Origin: Serratia nevei
GTDB lineage: Bacteria > Pseudomonadota > Gammaproteobacteria > Enterobacterales > Enterobacteriaceae
Direction: 5' to 3'
NCBI RefSeq assembly: GCF_024160145.1
Contig: NZ_JAMYWQ010000019.1
Location: 1-64,000 of the forward strand
Length of the DNA: 64,000 nucleotides
The stretch's first letter is position 1; the number at the start of each line of letters is the position of its first letter. This document shows, in pieces, positions 24,198 to 32,836 of this stretch. The notes beneath the pieces were generated by a model that worked only from the letters and a program-made list of their open reading frames with translations, made no database searches and was not told where the DNA came from. Made by a program: the position numbers and the translations under genes.

Positions 24198-25409
24198 ATG
24201 AGCGTACTGAACATTCTTGAAGAAAAGCTGGCGGAAACCAAAAAACAGGGGCGTTTTCGCGAGTTCCTCAACCTTGAACGCGGCGTGCAGGACAAACCCT
24301 GGGCCACCCGCCACGGTCACCACGGTGAACGCCGCCTCAACGTCTGGTGTTCGAACGACTATCTGGCGATGAGCCACCATCCCAAAGTGCTGCTGGCCAC
24401 CACCGAAGCGGTTAACCGGGTCGGGCTGGGCACCTGCGGCGCCCGCAGCATTTCCGGCACCTCGGTCTACCACAGCGAGCTGGAAACGCTGCTGGCCAGC
24501 GCCTACGGCAAAGAGTCGGCGCTGCTGTTCACCACCGGTTTCGGCGCCAACGACGCCACCTTGTCCACCCTGTGCGACGCCATTCCCGACCTGATCGTGT
24601 TCTCCGACGAGCTGAATCACGCCTCGATGATTTACGGTATCCGCTACAGCAAGGCGGAGAAAAAGATCTTCCGCCACAACGATGTGGCACACCTCGCCGA
24701 GCTGCTGCAGGCTGCCGATCCGGCGCGGCCAAAGCTGATCGCTTTCGAGTCGCTGTATTCCATGGACGGTGATTTTGCCCCCCTGGCGCAGATCGTGGCG
24801 CTGGCTGAGCAGTATCAGGCGCTGACCTATCTCGACGAGATCCACTCCGCCGGCGTGTATGGCGAACGGGGGCTGGGCTACGCCGAACAGCTGGGCCTGC
24901 TGGATAAAATCACCATTATTCAGGGCGGGTTCGGCAAATCTTACGGCGCGGCGGGCGGCTATATCGCCGCGCCCCGCTCGGTGGTGGAGGCGGTGCGCAG
25001 CTGGGCCCCGGCATTCGTCTTCAGCACCTCGTCACCGGCGCCGGTGGTGGCCGCCGCGCTGGCCAGTTTTAAATACAACCTCGAGCATGATACCCAGCGC
25101 AAGCACCTGCTGGCGATCGTCGATCACCTGAAAACCGGCCTGCGCGCCGCCGGCATCCCGCTGGTGTCGGCCGACAGCCACATCCTGCCGCTGCGGGTCG
25201 GCGATCCGCACCGTAACAAACACATCAGCAAAGTGCTGCTCGATGAGCATGATATCTACGTGCAACCGGTCAATGCGCCGACGGTGCCCGCAGGCAGCGA
25301 GCGGCTGCGTGTGACGCCGACCTCGGCGCACTCCCATGCCGACGTGGAGACGTTCCTTGCGGCGCTGGGGCGCGTCTGGGCGGCGAACGATCTGCGGAGG
25401 GCGGGATGA
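24198..25409 (+). CDS. Alpha-oxoamine synthase, 5-aminolevulinate synthase-like
   Basis: PLP enzyme of 403 residues that should join an acyl-CoA to glycine (or another amino acid) with loss of CO2. It aligns closely by eye with Rhodobacter aminolevulinate synthase: VWCSNDYLAMSHHP, HGKE-like YGKESALLF, ANDATLSTL, FESLYSMDGDFAP, Schiff-base Lys in GGFGKSYGAAGG, and YVQPVNAPTVPAGSERLR. Arg21 is kept, but the GGTRNISGT motif that helps hold the succinyl carboxylate reads CGARSISGT (A82, S84). Enterobacteria make aminolevulinate from glutamyl-tRNA, so this enzyme has a special role, perhaps making another aminoketone. Overlaps the exporter gene by 4 bp. Confidence 0.85.
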   Translation: MSVLNILEEKLAETKKQGRFREFLNLERGVQDKPWATRHGHHGERRLNVWCSNDYLAMSHHPKVLLATTEAVNRVGLGTCGARSISGTSVYHSELETLLASAYGKESALLFTTGFGANDATLSTLCDAIPDLIVFSDELNHASMIYGIRYSKAEKKIFRHNDVAHLAELLQAADPARPKLIAFESLYSMDGDFAPLAQIVALAEQYQALTYLDEIHSAGVYGERGLGYAEQLGLLDKITIIQGGFGKSYGAAGGYIAAPRSVVEAVRSWAPAFVFSTSSPAPVVAAALASFKYNLEHDTQRKHLLAIVDHLKTGLRAAGIPLVSADSHILPLRVGDPHRNKHISKVLLDEHDIYVQPVNAPTVPAGSERLRVTPTSAHSHADVETFLAALGRVWAANDLRRAG

Positions 25410-26578
25410 CGTCAGCGGATTATAACGGCCATCTGGTCACGCTCTGTCTGATGGCGACCGGCACGTTCGCCATCGGCACCGACGCCTTTATCGTCGCCGG
25501 CGTGCTCAGCGACATTTCCGATACCTTTGCCGTCAGCCCCGCGCAAGCGGGGCAGTTGATATCGGTCTTCGCACTGGCTTATATGCTGTTCGCGCCACTG
25601 ACCGCCTGGCTGCTCGGCAACGTCAACCGCAAGCATATCCTGCAGTTGGCGCTGGTGCTGTTCATCGCCGGCAATCTGGCCTGCGCCTGGGCCACCAGCT
25701 ACCTGCAGATCTCGTTCGGTAGAGTGCTGGCGGCATTGGGGGCAGCCTGTTACACGCCGCAGGCCGCCGCCGCCGCGGTGGGGCTGGTGGCGGAAAAACG
25801 CCGCGGCCTGGCCATATCCATCGTCTATGGGGGCATGACGTTGGCTATTGCGCTCGGCATTCCGTTCGGCACCTTTCTCGCCAAACTGATCGGCTGGCGT
25901 GAAATCTTCCTGTTCATCGCCCTGCTGGGGGGGATTGCGCTGCTGGGCCTTTCGCTGGCGCTGCGCGCCATCGCGCCGCCGGGCAAGCATTCGCTGAAAG
26001 AGCGGCTCGCCCCGCTGCGGCAAAAAGCGGTGCTGACCACGCTGCTGATCACCTTTTTTGCCGTTTGCTCGGAGCACATCGTCTATAGCTACGTCAGCGT
26101 ATTGCTGAAAAATACCCAGTTCGGCCCAGAGGCAATCCTGCCCCTCGCGCTGCTGGTGTTCGGCATTGGCGCGGTAATCGGCAATTTTGCCTCCGGCGCG
26201 TTAACCGATGCCCTCGGCAGCAAGTTCGTGCTGCTGTTCTCCGTGGCGATCCAGACGCTGTCCCTGTTTCTGCTGGCCTTCTATGTCACTTCCCCCTGGT
26301 GGGTGCTGGCCCTCTTTCTGGTCTGGGGGATCACCGGCTGGATGTATCTGGTGCCGATCCAGCATCATCTGTTGTCGCTGTCAAAACGCTTTGGCGCGCT
26401 GACCGTGTCGCTCAATAGCTCGGTGCTATATGCCGGCATCGCGGCGGGCGGCATGCTGGGCGGCCTGACGCTCTACGCGCTGCCGGCCTATTACCTGCCG
26501 CTGTTTTCGCTGCCGCTCGGCGCCATCGCCCTGCTGCTGACGCTGCTTTTTTTCCGGGGAGAGGCCAGCGATGAGTGA
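25406..26578 (+). CDS. MFS transporter, DHA1 drug-efflux type
   Basis: Twelve-segment major facilitator of 390 residues. It begins LCLMATGTFAIGTDAFIVAGVL, like the AraJ/YdhP/PbuE group of proton-driven exporters, and has the loop-2 motif as NVNRKHIL and the antiporter-type motif C GMTLAIALGIPFGTFLA. ATGA coupling to the oxoamine synthase and overlap with the crotonase gene suggest that it exports the product of the operon. The substrate is unknown. Confidence 0.87.
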   Translation: MTSADYNGHLVTLCLMATGTFAIGTDAFIVAGVLSDISDTFAVSPAQAGQLISVFALAYMLFAPLTAWLLGNVNRKHILQLALVLFIAGNLACAWATSYLQISFGRVLAALGAACYTPQAAAAAVGLVAEKRRGLAISIVYGGMTLAIALGIPFGTFLAKLIGWREIFLFIALLGGIALLGLSLALRAIAPPGKHSLKERLAPLRQKAVLTTLLITFFAVCSEHIVYSYVSVLLKNTQFGPEAILPLALLVFGIGAVIGNFASGALTDALGSKFVLLFSVAIQTLSLFLLAFYVTSPWWVLALFLVWGITGWMYLVPIQHHLLSLSKRFGALTVSLNSSVLYAGIAAGGMLGGLTLYALPAYYLPLFSLPLGAIALLLTLLFFRGEASDE

Positions 26579-27290
26579 AACTCCCCCGGTGCTTTATGAG
26601 CGCTATGGTGCGCAGGTTGCGGTCATCACCCTCAATCGGCCGGAAAAAAAGAACGCCATCAACCTGCAGATGGCCGAGCTGATCCGCACCTACCTGCGGC
26701 AGGCGGATAACGACGACTCGGTGCGCGCAATCGTCCTGGCCGGCCAACCGGCGGTCTTTTCCGCCGGTATGGATGTCAAAGCCTTTCGTCAAGGTGAACT
26801 GCCCATCGTCGCGCCGGAGGGGTTTGGCGGGCTGATCCATGCGCAGATCGCCAAAGTGATCATCGCCGCCGTTGACGGCATCGCGTACGGAGGCGGCTTT
26901 GAGCTGGCGCTGGCGTGCGATTTGATCGTCGCCAGCCAGGACGCACGCTTCAGCTTCCCCGAAACCGGGCTCGGGTTGGTCGCCGCACAAGGCGGGTGCG
27001 CGCGTTTGCCGACGCGCATTTCCCCCTATGTCGCGCTCGACTGGCTGCTGACCGGCAGGATCGTCGGCGCACAGGAGGCTCTGTCACGCGGCGCCATTTC
27101 CCGTATCAGCGAAGGAGCGGCCCGGGAAGAAGCGCTGCGCATCGCCGAACAGATCGCCGGAAAAGACCTGGCCGCCAGCCAGGCGGTTAAGGCCATCGTG
27201 CGCCAGGGGCTGGCACGGCAAGAAGCCGCCTCATTCGATTTTCAACAGGGCTCGGTCGAGCGCCTGCGGCAGGCTGCCGCCCGACGATAA
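26571..27290 (+). CDS. Enoyl-CoA hydratase/isomerase (crotonase) family protein
   Basis: A 239-residue crotonase. The start LNRPEKKNAIN and the oxyanion-hole segments SAGMDVKAF and DGIAYGGGFELALACD are clear, and the first catalytic Glu is kept in FSFPETGLGL. The position of the second Glu (usually MEMVLTG) reads LDWLLTG, so Asp replaces Glu; hydratase chemistry may be altered. Last gene of the operon, overlapping the exporter by 8 bp. Together with the dehydrogenase and thiolase it completes a beta-oxidation-type set. Confidence 0.85.
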   Translation: MSETPPVLYERYGAQVAVITLNRPEKKNAINLQMAELIRTYLRQADNDDSVRAIVLAGQPAVFSAGMDVKAFRQGELPIVAPEGFGGLIHAQIAKVIIAAVDGIAYGGGFELALACDLIVASQDARFSFPETGLGLVAAQGGCARLPTRISPYVALDWLLTGRIVGAQEALSRGAISRISEGAAREEALRIAEQIAGKDLAASQAVKAIVRQGLARQEAASFDFQQGSVERLRQAAARR

Positions 27291-27412
27291 TCCCCCCGCC
27301 GGTTCGCCTGAATCGGCATTTCCCGCTTTCCTCCACAGCTCATTTTACGCAGCCTGCTTTTCGGCACTGGGCTACACTGCCGGTAGCCCCAATGCGCTGA
27401 TAAGGAAAAACA

Positions 27413-27979
27413 ATGCGCTATTTGCCTTTGCTGACACCCAGGCTGATCCTGCGTCCGTTCACGGCCGACGATCTGCCCCGCTTTACCGCCTACCGCAGCC
27501 ACCCTGACGTGGCGCGCTATCAAAGCTGGAGCGACTACAGCGCCGCCGATGCACAGGCCTTTTTCGAACGGCAACGGCACCTCGAGTTCAACCGCGACGA
27601 CACTTGGTTTCAACTGGCAGTCGAGCGCCGGGAGGACGGCGCGTTGCTCGGCGATGTCGCGGTGCACTTTTTCGATGAAGGGCGTCAGGCCGAACTGGGC
27701 GTGACCTTCGCCCCCAGCCATCAGCGGCAAGGGCTGGCGCGCGAGGCGCTGAACGCCACCATCGTTCTGCTGTTCGGGCCGCTGGCGAAACACCGCATTA
27801 CCGCAGTGGTGGACGCACGCAATCTGGGCGCCGCCACGCTGTTCGGCAAGCTGGGTTTTCGGCGCGAGGCCTATTGGCGGCAAAACGTGTTTTTCAAAGG
27901 CGCATGGGGCGACGAATTCGGTTTCGCCCTGCTGCAAAGCGAATGGCGGGAGAAGGCACAGCATGACGCTGCTGAATAA
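27413..27979 (+). CDS. GNAT-family N-acetyltransferase (RimJ/RimL type)
   Basis: A 188-residue acetyltransferase. The N-terminus (TPRLILRPFTADDLPRF) and the acetyl-CoA motif (GVTFAPSHQRQGLAREALN) followed by VVDARNLGAATLFGKLGF and RREAYWRQNVFFKG are typical of the RimJ/RimL group, which modifies N-termini or small amines. The substrate is unknown. It overlaps the following gene by 17 bp, so the two form a small operon. Confidence 0.87.
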   Translation: MRYLPLLTPRLILRPFTADDLPRFTAYRSHPDVARYQSWSDYSAADAQAFFERQRHLEFNRDDTWFQLAVERREDGALLGDVAVHFFDEGRQAELGVTFAPSHQRQGLAREALNATIVLLFGPLAKHRITAVVDARNLGAATLFGKLGFRREAYWRQNVFFKGAWGDEFGFALLQSEWREKAQHDAAE

Positions 27980-28517
27980 ATACCTTGAGCAATATCAGTT
28001 CTCAGAACGGCATGCGATCGTCATCGCCGCACCGCAGGCCAGGATCCTGGCGGCCGTGGTCGCCTACGATCCCAAGCACGATCGCTTCTTCCGCAGCATG
28101 ATAGCGCTGCGTGAATTGCCCGGGCGGCTGATACCGCGCCGGACGCCCACCCCACCGCCGTTTGGCCTGCATAACTTTTGCCTGCTTGAACAGGATGAAG
28201 CCGCATTGGTCTATGGCCTGATCGGCAGATTTTGGCAGGCCAAATACGGTCTGGAGCAGGTCGCTGACGGGCCGGCGTTTTTGGCCTTCGCTCAGCCCGG
28301 CGTCGCCAAACTGGCGCTGGGCTATGCCGTAGCCGCACTGCCGGACGGCCGCTGTCGCCTGGAGACGGAAACGCGCATCTTCTGCCCCGACGACGCCAGC
28401 CGGCGGCGGTTTACTCCCTACTGGTATACTATTCGCCTGGTCAGCGGGCTGATACGCCGCCGTATGTTGCGCGACATCAAGACCGCCAGCGAGGCCCCGG
28501 CGCATAATCATTCATAA
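27963..28517 (+). CDS. Hypothetical protein, possible SRPBCC-fold
   Basis: A 184-residue soluble protein without signal or membrane segments. The later part (LETETRIFCPDDASRRRFTP, then YWYTIRLVSGLIRRRMLRDI) resembles uncharacterised SRPBCC-like proteins that end with a helix of this kind. The function is unknown. It overlaps the acetyltransferase gene by 17 bp and is followed by a terminator. Confidence 0.65.
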   Translation: MTLLNKYLEQYQFSERHAIVIAAPQARILAAVVAYDPKHDRFFRSMIALRELPGRLIPRRTPTPPPFGLHNFCLLEQDEAALVYGLIGRFWQAKYGLEQVADGPAFLAFAQPGVAKLALGYAVAALPDGRCRLETETRIFCPDDASRRRFTPYWYTIRLVSGLIRRRMLRDIKTASEAPAHNHS

Positions 28518-28606
28518 AGTGAATGCATTTAGGAGCATTCTCAGAGCATCCCTTAAGCAATAAGGTTATTCATTAACCATTACAAAATGCATTGAGAAGC
28601 CATTGA

Positions 28607-28631
28607 CCCCGCCCCCCCGCGGGGATTTTTT
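28607..28631 (+). terminator. Terminator after the acetyltransferase operon
   Basis: CCCCGC (28607-28612) pairs with GCGGGG (28619-28624) and is followed by ATTTTTT. It lies just beyond the converging monooxygenase gene end. Confidence 0.7.
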
Positions 28632-28634
28632 CAT

Positions 28635-28937
28635 CTAGTCGTCGTTGAGCCCGGGAAATGCCTGCATAAACAGGAAGGTGCAAGGCTTGCGCTGATGTTG
28701 ATTGATCTGTGGCACCAGCCGGGTGAAATGCTCAGTCCGGCAATGCACATCCAGGGCGGCGCGATCCGGCCAGCTTTCGATAAAAATAAAATGACCAGGA
28801 TCCTGCTGGTCGATACACAGTTCATAACTGATACACAGCGGTTCCTGCCGAGTTTTCTCCACCAGCTCGCGATACCACGGCATGACGGTTTCAATGTGTT
28901 CCGGGTGGATAAAATCTTCAGCGATGACCTTCAGCAT
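28635..28937 (-). CDS. Antibiotic biosynthesis monooxygenase (ABM, YgiN-like) family protein
   Basis: A 100-residue dimeric alpha-beta barrel type protein. It starts LKVIAEDFIHPEHIETVMPW and contains CISYELCIDQQDPGHFIFIE and the HCRTEHFTRLVP helix, the standard ABM pattern. Members are quinol monooxygenases or heme-degrading enzymes. The ATG at 28937 is preceded by AGGAG at 6 bp; an ATG at 28952 has no site. It is transcribed alone. Confidence 0.85.
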   Translation of the reverse strand: MLKVIAEDFIHPEHIETVMPWYRELVEKTRQEPLCISYELCIDQQDPGHFIFIESWPDRAALDVHCRTEHFTRLVPQINQHQRKPCTFLFMQAFPGLNDD

Positions 28938-29244
28938 ATTGCGCTCCTGCATTCCGTTTTGCCGTGCTTCACCTTATCTCTCCCCCTCACGAGATGAAAG
29001 CGTCACTTCCCCGGCGCATAATCGGGTTCTCAATTCGGTGATAACGCGCGCAAATTTCGATCAAAGCGCTTGAACCACCGTGACCCTGCGTGAACTTTCT
29101 CCGCGCCGGGGGGCTATTGTCTGCCGCGCCATGCCGGCAAAATACCGCCAGAAGGAAGATTGCCGGATAGCGGCGCGTTATTTAGCCATTATTGAACCTG
29201 CCGATGGGACACTGGTATCCAATCCCCTTGCCCACAGGTGTTAA
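28938..29244. other. 307-bp intergenic region
   Basis: Divergent promoters for the ABM protein and the DedA protein should lie here. I see no repeat or gene. Confidence 0.4.
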
Positions 29245-29754
29245 ATGGATGACTTGACGCACATTATCGCCAAATACGGCCCGGAGCCGGAAATGTTGCT
29301 GCTGCTGATTTTCCTGTTCGCGCTGGGTAAATCCGTGATCGTGGTGTCTTCCGTCTTGCCGCCCGCCTCGGTCACGTTGCTGATGGGCATCCTGGCCGGC
29401 AAGCACGCGCTGCCCGCCGGCGCGGTTTGGGCGGCCATCACCCTCGGCGCCGCGTTGGGTTCGATCCTGTCGTTCCACGGCGGCGCGCTGCTGTGCCGTC
29501 GCGACGTTGGCCGTCGGTTGCCGGCACGCTTTCACGCGCCGCTCTGCAAAGCGCAACTTGCCTTGCAAAAGAGAGGGCTACCGCTGCTGTTTGTATCGCG
29601 TTTTTTGGCGGTGATGCGCTACACCGTTCCGCTGATGGCCGGCATGCTGAAGCTGCCATTGGGGGGCGTCTATGCCACCGCGGCGCTTTCGGCCGCCCTC
29701 TGGGCGCTGGCCTTGATGTCGGCTGCGCATTTATTCCCCGGTATTTTGACCTGA
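29245..29754 (+). CDS. DedA-family membrane protein
   Basis: A 169-residue inner-membrane protein of the DedA/VTT group. The family features GKSVIVVSSVLPPASVTLLMG, LGAALGSILSFHGG and FVSRFLAVMRYTVPLMAGM (the conserved arginine-rich F-x-R-F-x-x-x-R-x-x-x-P motif) are present. DedA proteins act in lipid scrambling and membrane homeostasis. It is slightly shorter than the typical 200-220 residues. Confidence 0.85.
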   Translation: MDDLTHIIAKYGPEPEMLLLLIFLFALGKSVIVVSSVLPPASVTLLMGILAGKHALPAGAVWAAITLGAALGSILSFHGGALLCRRDVGRRLPARFHAPLCKAQLALQKRGLPLLFVSRFLAVMRYTVPLMAGMLKLPLGGVYATAALSAALWALALMSAAHLFPGILT

Positions 29755-29822
29755 AAGATTTTTGGGCAAATGCCCCTTGCGTATCCCGACGTTGCGCCAG
29801 CGCACAGCCTCCCTTGCCGTAT

Positions 29823-29847
29823 AAAGTGCGGTGCAACACCACACTTT
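29823..29847. repeat. Inverted repeat downstream of tRNA-Lys
   Basis: AAAGTGCGGTG-CAA-CACCACACTTT, arms of 11 with one mismatch. It is about 120 bp past the tRNA 3' end on the minus strand and could end its precursor, but lacks a T-run. Confidence 0.4.
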
Positions 29848-29969
29848 GCGCCAGATCACCTTTCTGAACATCGGTCGAAAAATGCGAGTTTTTTTGCAGA
29901 ATGGGCGCTTAAAATGGCGCAATGCAGGAACAGACCGAGAATAATCTGAGCGTAACACGCTGATTTGGT

Positions 29970-30045
29970 TGGTGGGTCGTACAGGGTTCGAACCTGTGAC
30001 CAATTGATTAAGAGTCAACTGCTCTACCGACTGAGCTAACGACCC
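29970..30045 (-). tRNA. tRNA-Lys (CTT)
   Basis: A 76-nt tRNA with encoded CCA. The acceptor stem is GGGTCGT/ACGACCC, the anticodon stem GTTGA/TCAAT and the loop CTCTTAA, which gives anticodon CTT. The common enterobacterial tRNA-Lys has TTT; this one reads only AAG codons. It stands alone between the DedA gene and cycA. Confidence 0.95.
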
Positions 30046-30393
30046 AACGAGATAAATTGTCCTCCTCGTCGGTACAACTGTCAAACGTTTACACTCATTA
30101 CTTTTTTTCATGCGAATTTACAACCCTTTGTTTAATCAACGAGATAAGCCGCATAAGGTCTGTTAATCCCCCGTGTTGAAGAGTAACCTTCCGCTCCCTG
30201 AACGTCCGATTTGCCTCCTCCGTGTAAAGATTGATCGACTTTTATCCTGCGCATAAATGTTGTAAACATGTTGCACAAAGGTGGCGTTATTGCACTACCT
30301 TACTAAAGCCGGGCCAACCGGATAAATGTATAAAAAAGAGCCACTTCAGAGCTCATGATTTCACTAATGACAGGTAAAACAGGACATCATCAG
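30046..30393. other. 348-bp region upstream of cycA
   Basis: Should contain the minus-strand promoter for tRNA-Lys near 30060-30110 and the cycA promoter near 30280-30340, where AT-rich stretches lie. No gene seen. Confidence 0.4.
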
Positions 30394-31794
30394 ATGGTAG
30401 ATCACTCTAAAATAGCGACTGACGCGACGCCCGCTTCAGAAGATCATCTACGGCGAAACCTCACTAACCGACATATTCAGCTGATTGCCATCGGCGGCGC
30501 TATCGGCACTGGTCTGTTTATGGGCTCCGGTAAAACCATCAGCCTGGCCGGCCCTTCGATCATCTTCGTGTACATGATCATCGGCTTTATGCTGTTCTTC
30601 GTCATGCGCGCCATGGGCGAGCTGCTGCTGTCCAACCTGGAATACAAATCGTTCAGCGATTTTGCTGCGGATCTGCTCGGCCCGTGGGCCGGTTTCTTCA
30701 CCGGGTGGACCTACTGGTTCTGCTGGGTGGTCACCGGTATCGCCGACGTCGTAGCGATCACCGCCTACGCCCAGTTCTGGTTCCCCGAACTGTCGCAGTG
30801 GATCGCTTCACTGCTGTGCGTGCTGTTGCTGCTCGGCCTTAACCTGGCGACGGTGAAGATGTTTGGCGAAATGGAATTCTGGTTTGCGATGATCAAAATC
30901 GTCGCCATCGTCGGGCTGATCGTCGCCGGGCTGGTGATGATCGCCATGCAGTTCCAGTCGCCGACCGGCACCGTGGCCTCATTCACCCACCTGTGGAATG
31001 ACGGCGGCATGTTCCCGAAAGGCATCAGCGGCTTCTTCGCCGGCTTCCAGATCGCGGTATTCGCCTTCGTCGGCATTGAGCTGGTGGGCACCACCGCCGC
31101 AGAAACCAAGGATCCGGAAAAGTCGCTGCCGCGCGCCATCAACTCGATTCCGATCCGCATCATCATGTTCTATGTGTTCGCCCTGATCGTCATCATGTCG
31201 GTGACGCCGTGGAACTCCGTGGTGCCGGACAAAAGCCCGTTCGTTGAACTGTTCGTGCTGATCGGCCTGCCGGCTGCGGCCAGCGTGATCAACTTCGTGG
31301 TGCTGACTTCCGCCGCTTCCTCCGCCAACAGCGGGGTGTTCTCCACCAGCCGCATGCTGTTCGGGCTGGCGCAGGAAGGCGACGCGCCGAAATCGTTCGC
31401 CAACCTGTCCAAGCGCGCGGTGCCGGCCAACGGCCTCACCTTCTCCTGTATCTGCCTGCTGGGCGGCGTGGTGCTGATTTACCTGATACCGAACGTGATG
31501 ACGGTCTTCACCCTGGTGACCACCGTGTCGGCGATTCTGTTCATGTTCGTCTGGACCATCATCCTGTGCTCGTACCTGGTCTACCGTAAACAGCGCCCGG
31601 CGCTGCACCAGAAATCGATCTACAAGATGCCGGCCGGCAAGCTGATGTGCTGGGTGTGCATGGCGTTCTTCGCGTTCGTGCTGGTGCTGCTGTCGCTGCG
31701 CGAAGATACCCGCCAGGCGTTGATCGTCACCCCGCTGTGGTTCATCGTGCTCGGCCTGTCTTACGTATTCCTGCGCAAGAAGAAAACCGCGTGA
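30394..31794 (+). CDS. cycA: D-serine/D-alanine/glycine:proton symporter
   Basis: Inner-membrane APC transporter of 466 residues with twelve hydrophobic segments. Long stretches are the same as in E. coli CycA, for example RRNLTNRHIQLIAIGGAIG, FMGSGKTISLAGPSIIF and GIELVGTTAAETKDPEKS. The start MVDHSK at 30394 matches the E. coli start and has AGGA upstream; the frame continues to 30355 without support. In E. coli the mRNA is repressed by the small RNA GcvB; whether that holds here was not tested. Confidence 0.96.
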   Translation: MVDHSKIATDATPASEDHLRRNLTNRHIQLIAIGGAIGTGLFMGSGKTISLAGPSIIFVYMIIGFMLFFVMRAMGELLLSNLEYKSFSDFAADLLGPWAGFFTGWTYWFCWVVTGIADVVAITAYAQFWFPELSQWIASLLCVLLLLGLNLATVKMFGEMEFWFAMIKIVAIVGLIVAGLVMIAMQFQSPTGTVASFTHLWNDGGMFPKGISGFFAGFQIAVFAFVGIELVGTTAAETKDPEKSLPRAINSIPIRIIMFYVFALIVIMSVTPWNSVVPDKSPFVELFVLIGLPAAASVINFVVLTSAASSANSGVFSTSRMLFGLAQEGDAPKSFANLSKRAVPANGLTFSCICLLGGVVLIYLIPNVMTVFTLVTTVSAILFMFVWTIILCSYLVYRKQRPALHQKSIYKMPAGKLMCWVCMAFFAFVLVLLSLREDTRQALIVTPLWFIVLGLSYVFLRKKKTA

Positions 31795-31799
31795 TGCAA

Positions 31800-31825
31800 A
31801 AAGGGGCGGGTCTCTCCGCCCCTTT
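31800..31825. terminator. Bidirectional terminator between cycA and the EamA gene
   Basis: AAAGGGGCGG-GTCTCT-CCGCCCCTTT is a perfect 10-bp stem. Both genes converge on it. The minus strand has TTTTT directly after the stem. Confidence 0.85.
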
Positions 31826-31845
31826 CTTCTTTCTAAGCCTCTGCG

Positions 31846-32769
31846 CTAATCCGCTTCCGCCGCCACCGCCGCTTTATCCTTGCGCCGCACGCGCAGCTCG
31901 CTGACCACCACCCCAATCACGATCAACGCGCCCCCCAATAACGCCACGCCCGGCAAACGCTCGCCGGCCAACCGCCCGACGATGCCCGCCCAGACCGGTT
32001 CGCCGGCGTAAATCACCGTGGCCCTCGTCGGCGAAACGCTGCGCTGCGCCCAGTTCATGGTCAGCTGAATCAAGGCGCTGGCCAGCCCCAGCCCAATGGC
32101 GCTGTACAGCAGGTAATCCGAATACGGCGGTGGCGACTCACCGGTCGGCGCCATCATCAAAAATGAGGTCAGCGAGGCGGTCGCCAACTGTACGATAGTC
32201 ACCCGGCGAATATTCACCTTCCCGGCGAAGGCGCCGATCAGAATGATCTCTGCCGCCATGCCCAGGGTACCGGCCAGCGTCAGAATTTCGCCGAGGCTCA
32301 GCGTCATGTCGGTGCTGCTCGGCGCCGCCAGCAGCATCAGGCCGGTGAAGGCCAGCAGAATACCGATCCACGACATGATGCCGGGGAACCGCCCCAGCAC
32401 CAGCCATTGCAACAGCGGCACGATCGGCACGTACATGGCGGTGATAAACGCCGATTGGCTGCTGGTGATGGTCTGCAGGCCGACGGTTTGCATGCTGTAA
32501 CCGAACATGATCGCCAGCCCTATCAGCACGCCCGCCTTCAGTTCATACCGGGTCAGGCCGCGCAGGACGCGTAGCGAAAACAGCGTCAGCGCCAGCGTGG
32601 CGGTGGCGAAGCGCAGGCCGACAAAAAAGAACGGCCCGCTGACCTGCATCGCGTGATGCACCGCCAAAAAGGTGCCGCCCCAGATCATGGTGATGAAAAT
32701 CAACACCGCTTCCGGCCACCTGATTTGCGGAACCACGGCGGAAATAAAGGATTTTTTTGCTGCAGACAC
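31846..32769 (-). CDS. EamA/DMT-family transporter
   Basis: Ten-segment drug/metabolite transporter, about 307 residues. Two EamA halves are visible: the first from EAVLIFITMIWGGTFLAVHHA and the second from LGEILTLAGTLGMAAEIILIG, ending with GALIVIGVVVSELRVRRKDK. The start is uncertain: GTG at 32769 has AAGG upstream and is chosen; GTG at 32805 is the other choice. The open frame continues into the divergent regulator and cannot be used there. The regulator of the XRE-cupin type next door may control it. Confidence 0.8.
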   Translation of the reverse strand: MSAAKKSFISAVVPQIRWPEAVLIFITMIWGGTFLAVHHAMQVSGPFFFVGLRFATATLALTLFSLRVLRGLTRYELKAGVLIGLAIMFGYSMQTVGLQTITSSQSAFITAMYVPIVPLLQWLVLGRFPGIMSWIGILLAFTGLMLLAAPSSTDMTLSLGEILTLAGTLGMAAEIILIGAFAGKVNIRRVTIVQLATASLTSFLMMAPTGESPPPYSDYLLYSAIGLGLASALIQLTMNWAQRSVSPTRATVIYAGEPVWAGIVGRLAGERLPGVALLGGALIVIGVVVSELRVRRKDKAAVAAEAD

Positions 32770-32836
32770 CGGCTTGCCCTTCTTGCTGAGTGCAATATAA
32801 TGCACAGATCCTGCCAGTATGAGATAAAGTCCGGCG

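Noticed and set aside
29731-30111. Minus-strand open frame across the tRNA-Lys gene
   Set aside because: It runs through the whole tRNA and has no support as a coding sequence.
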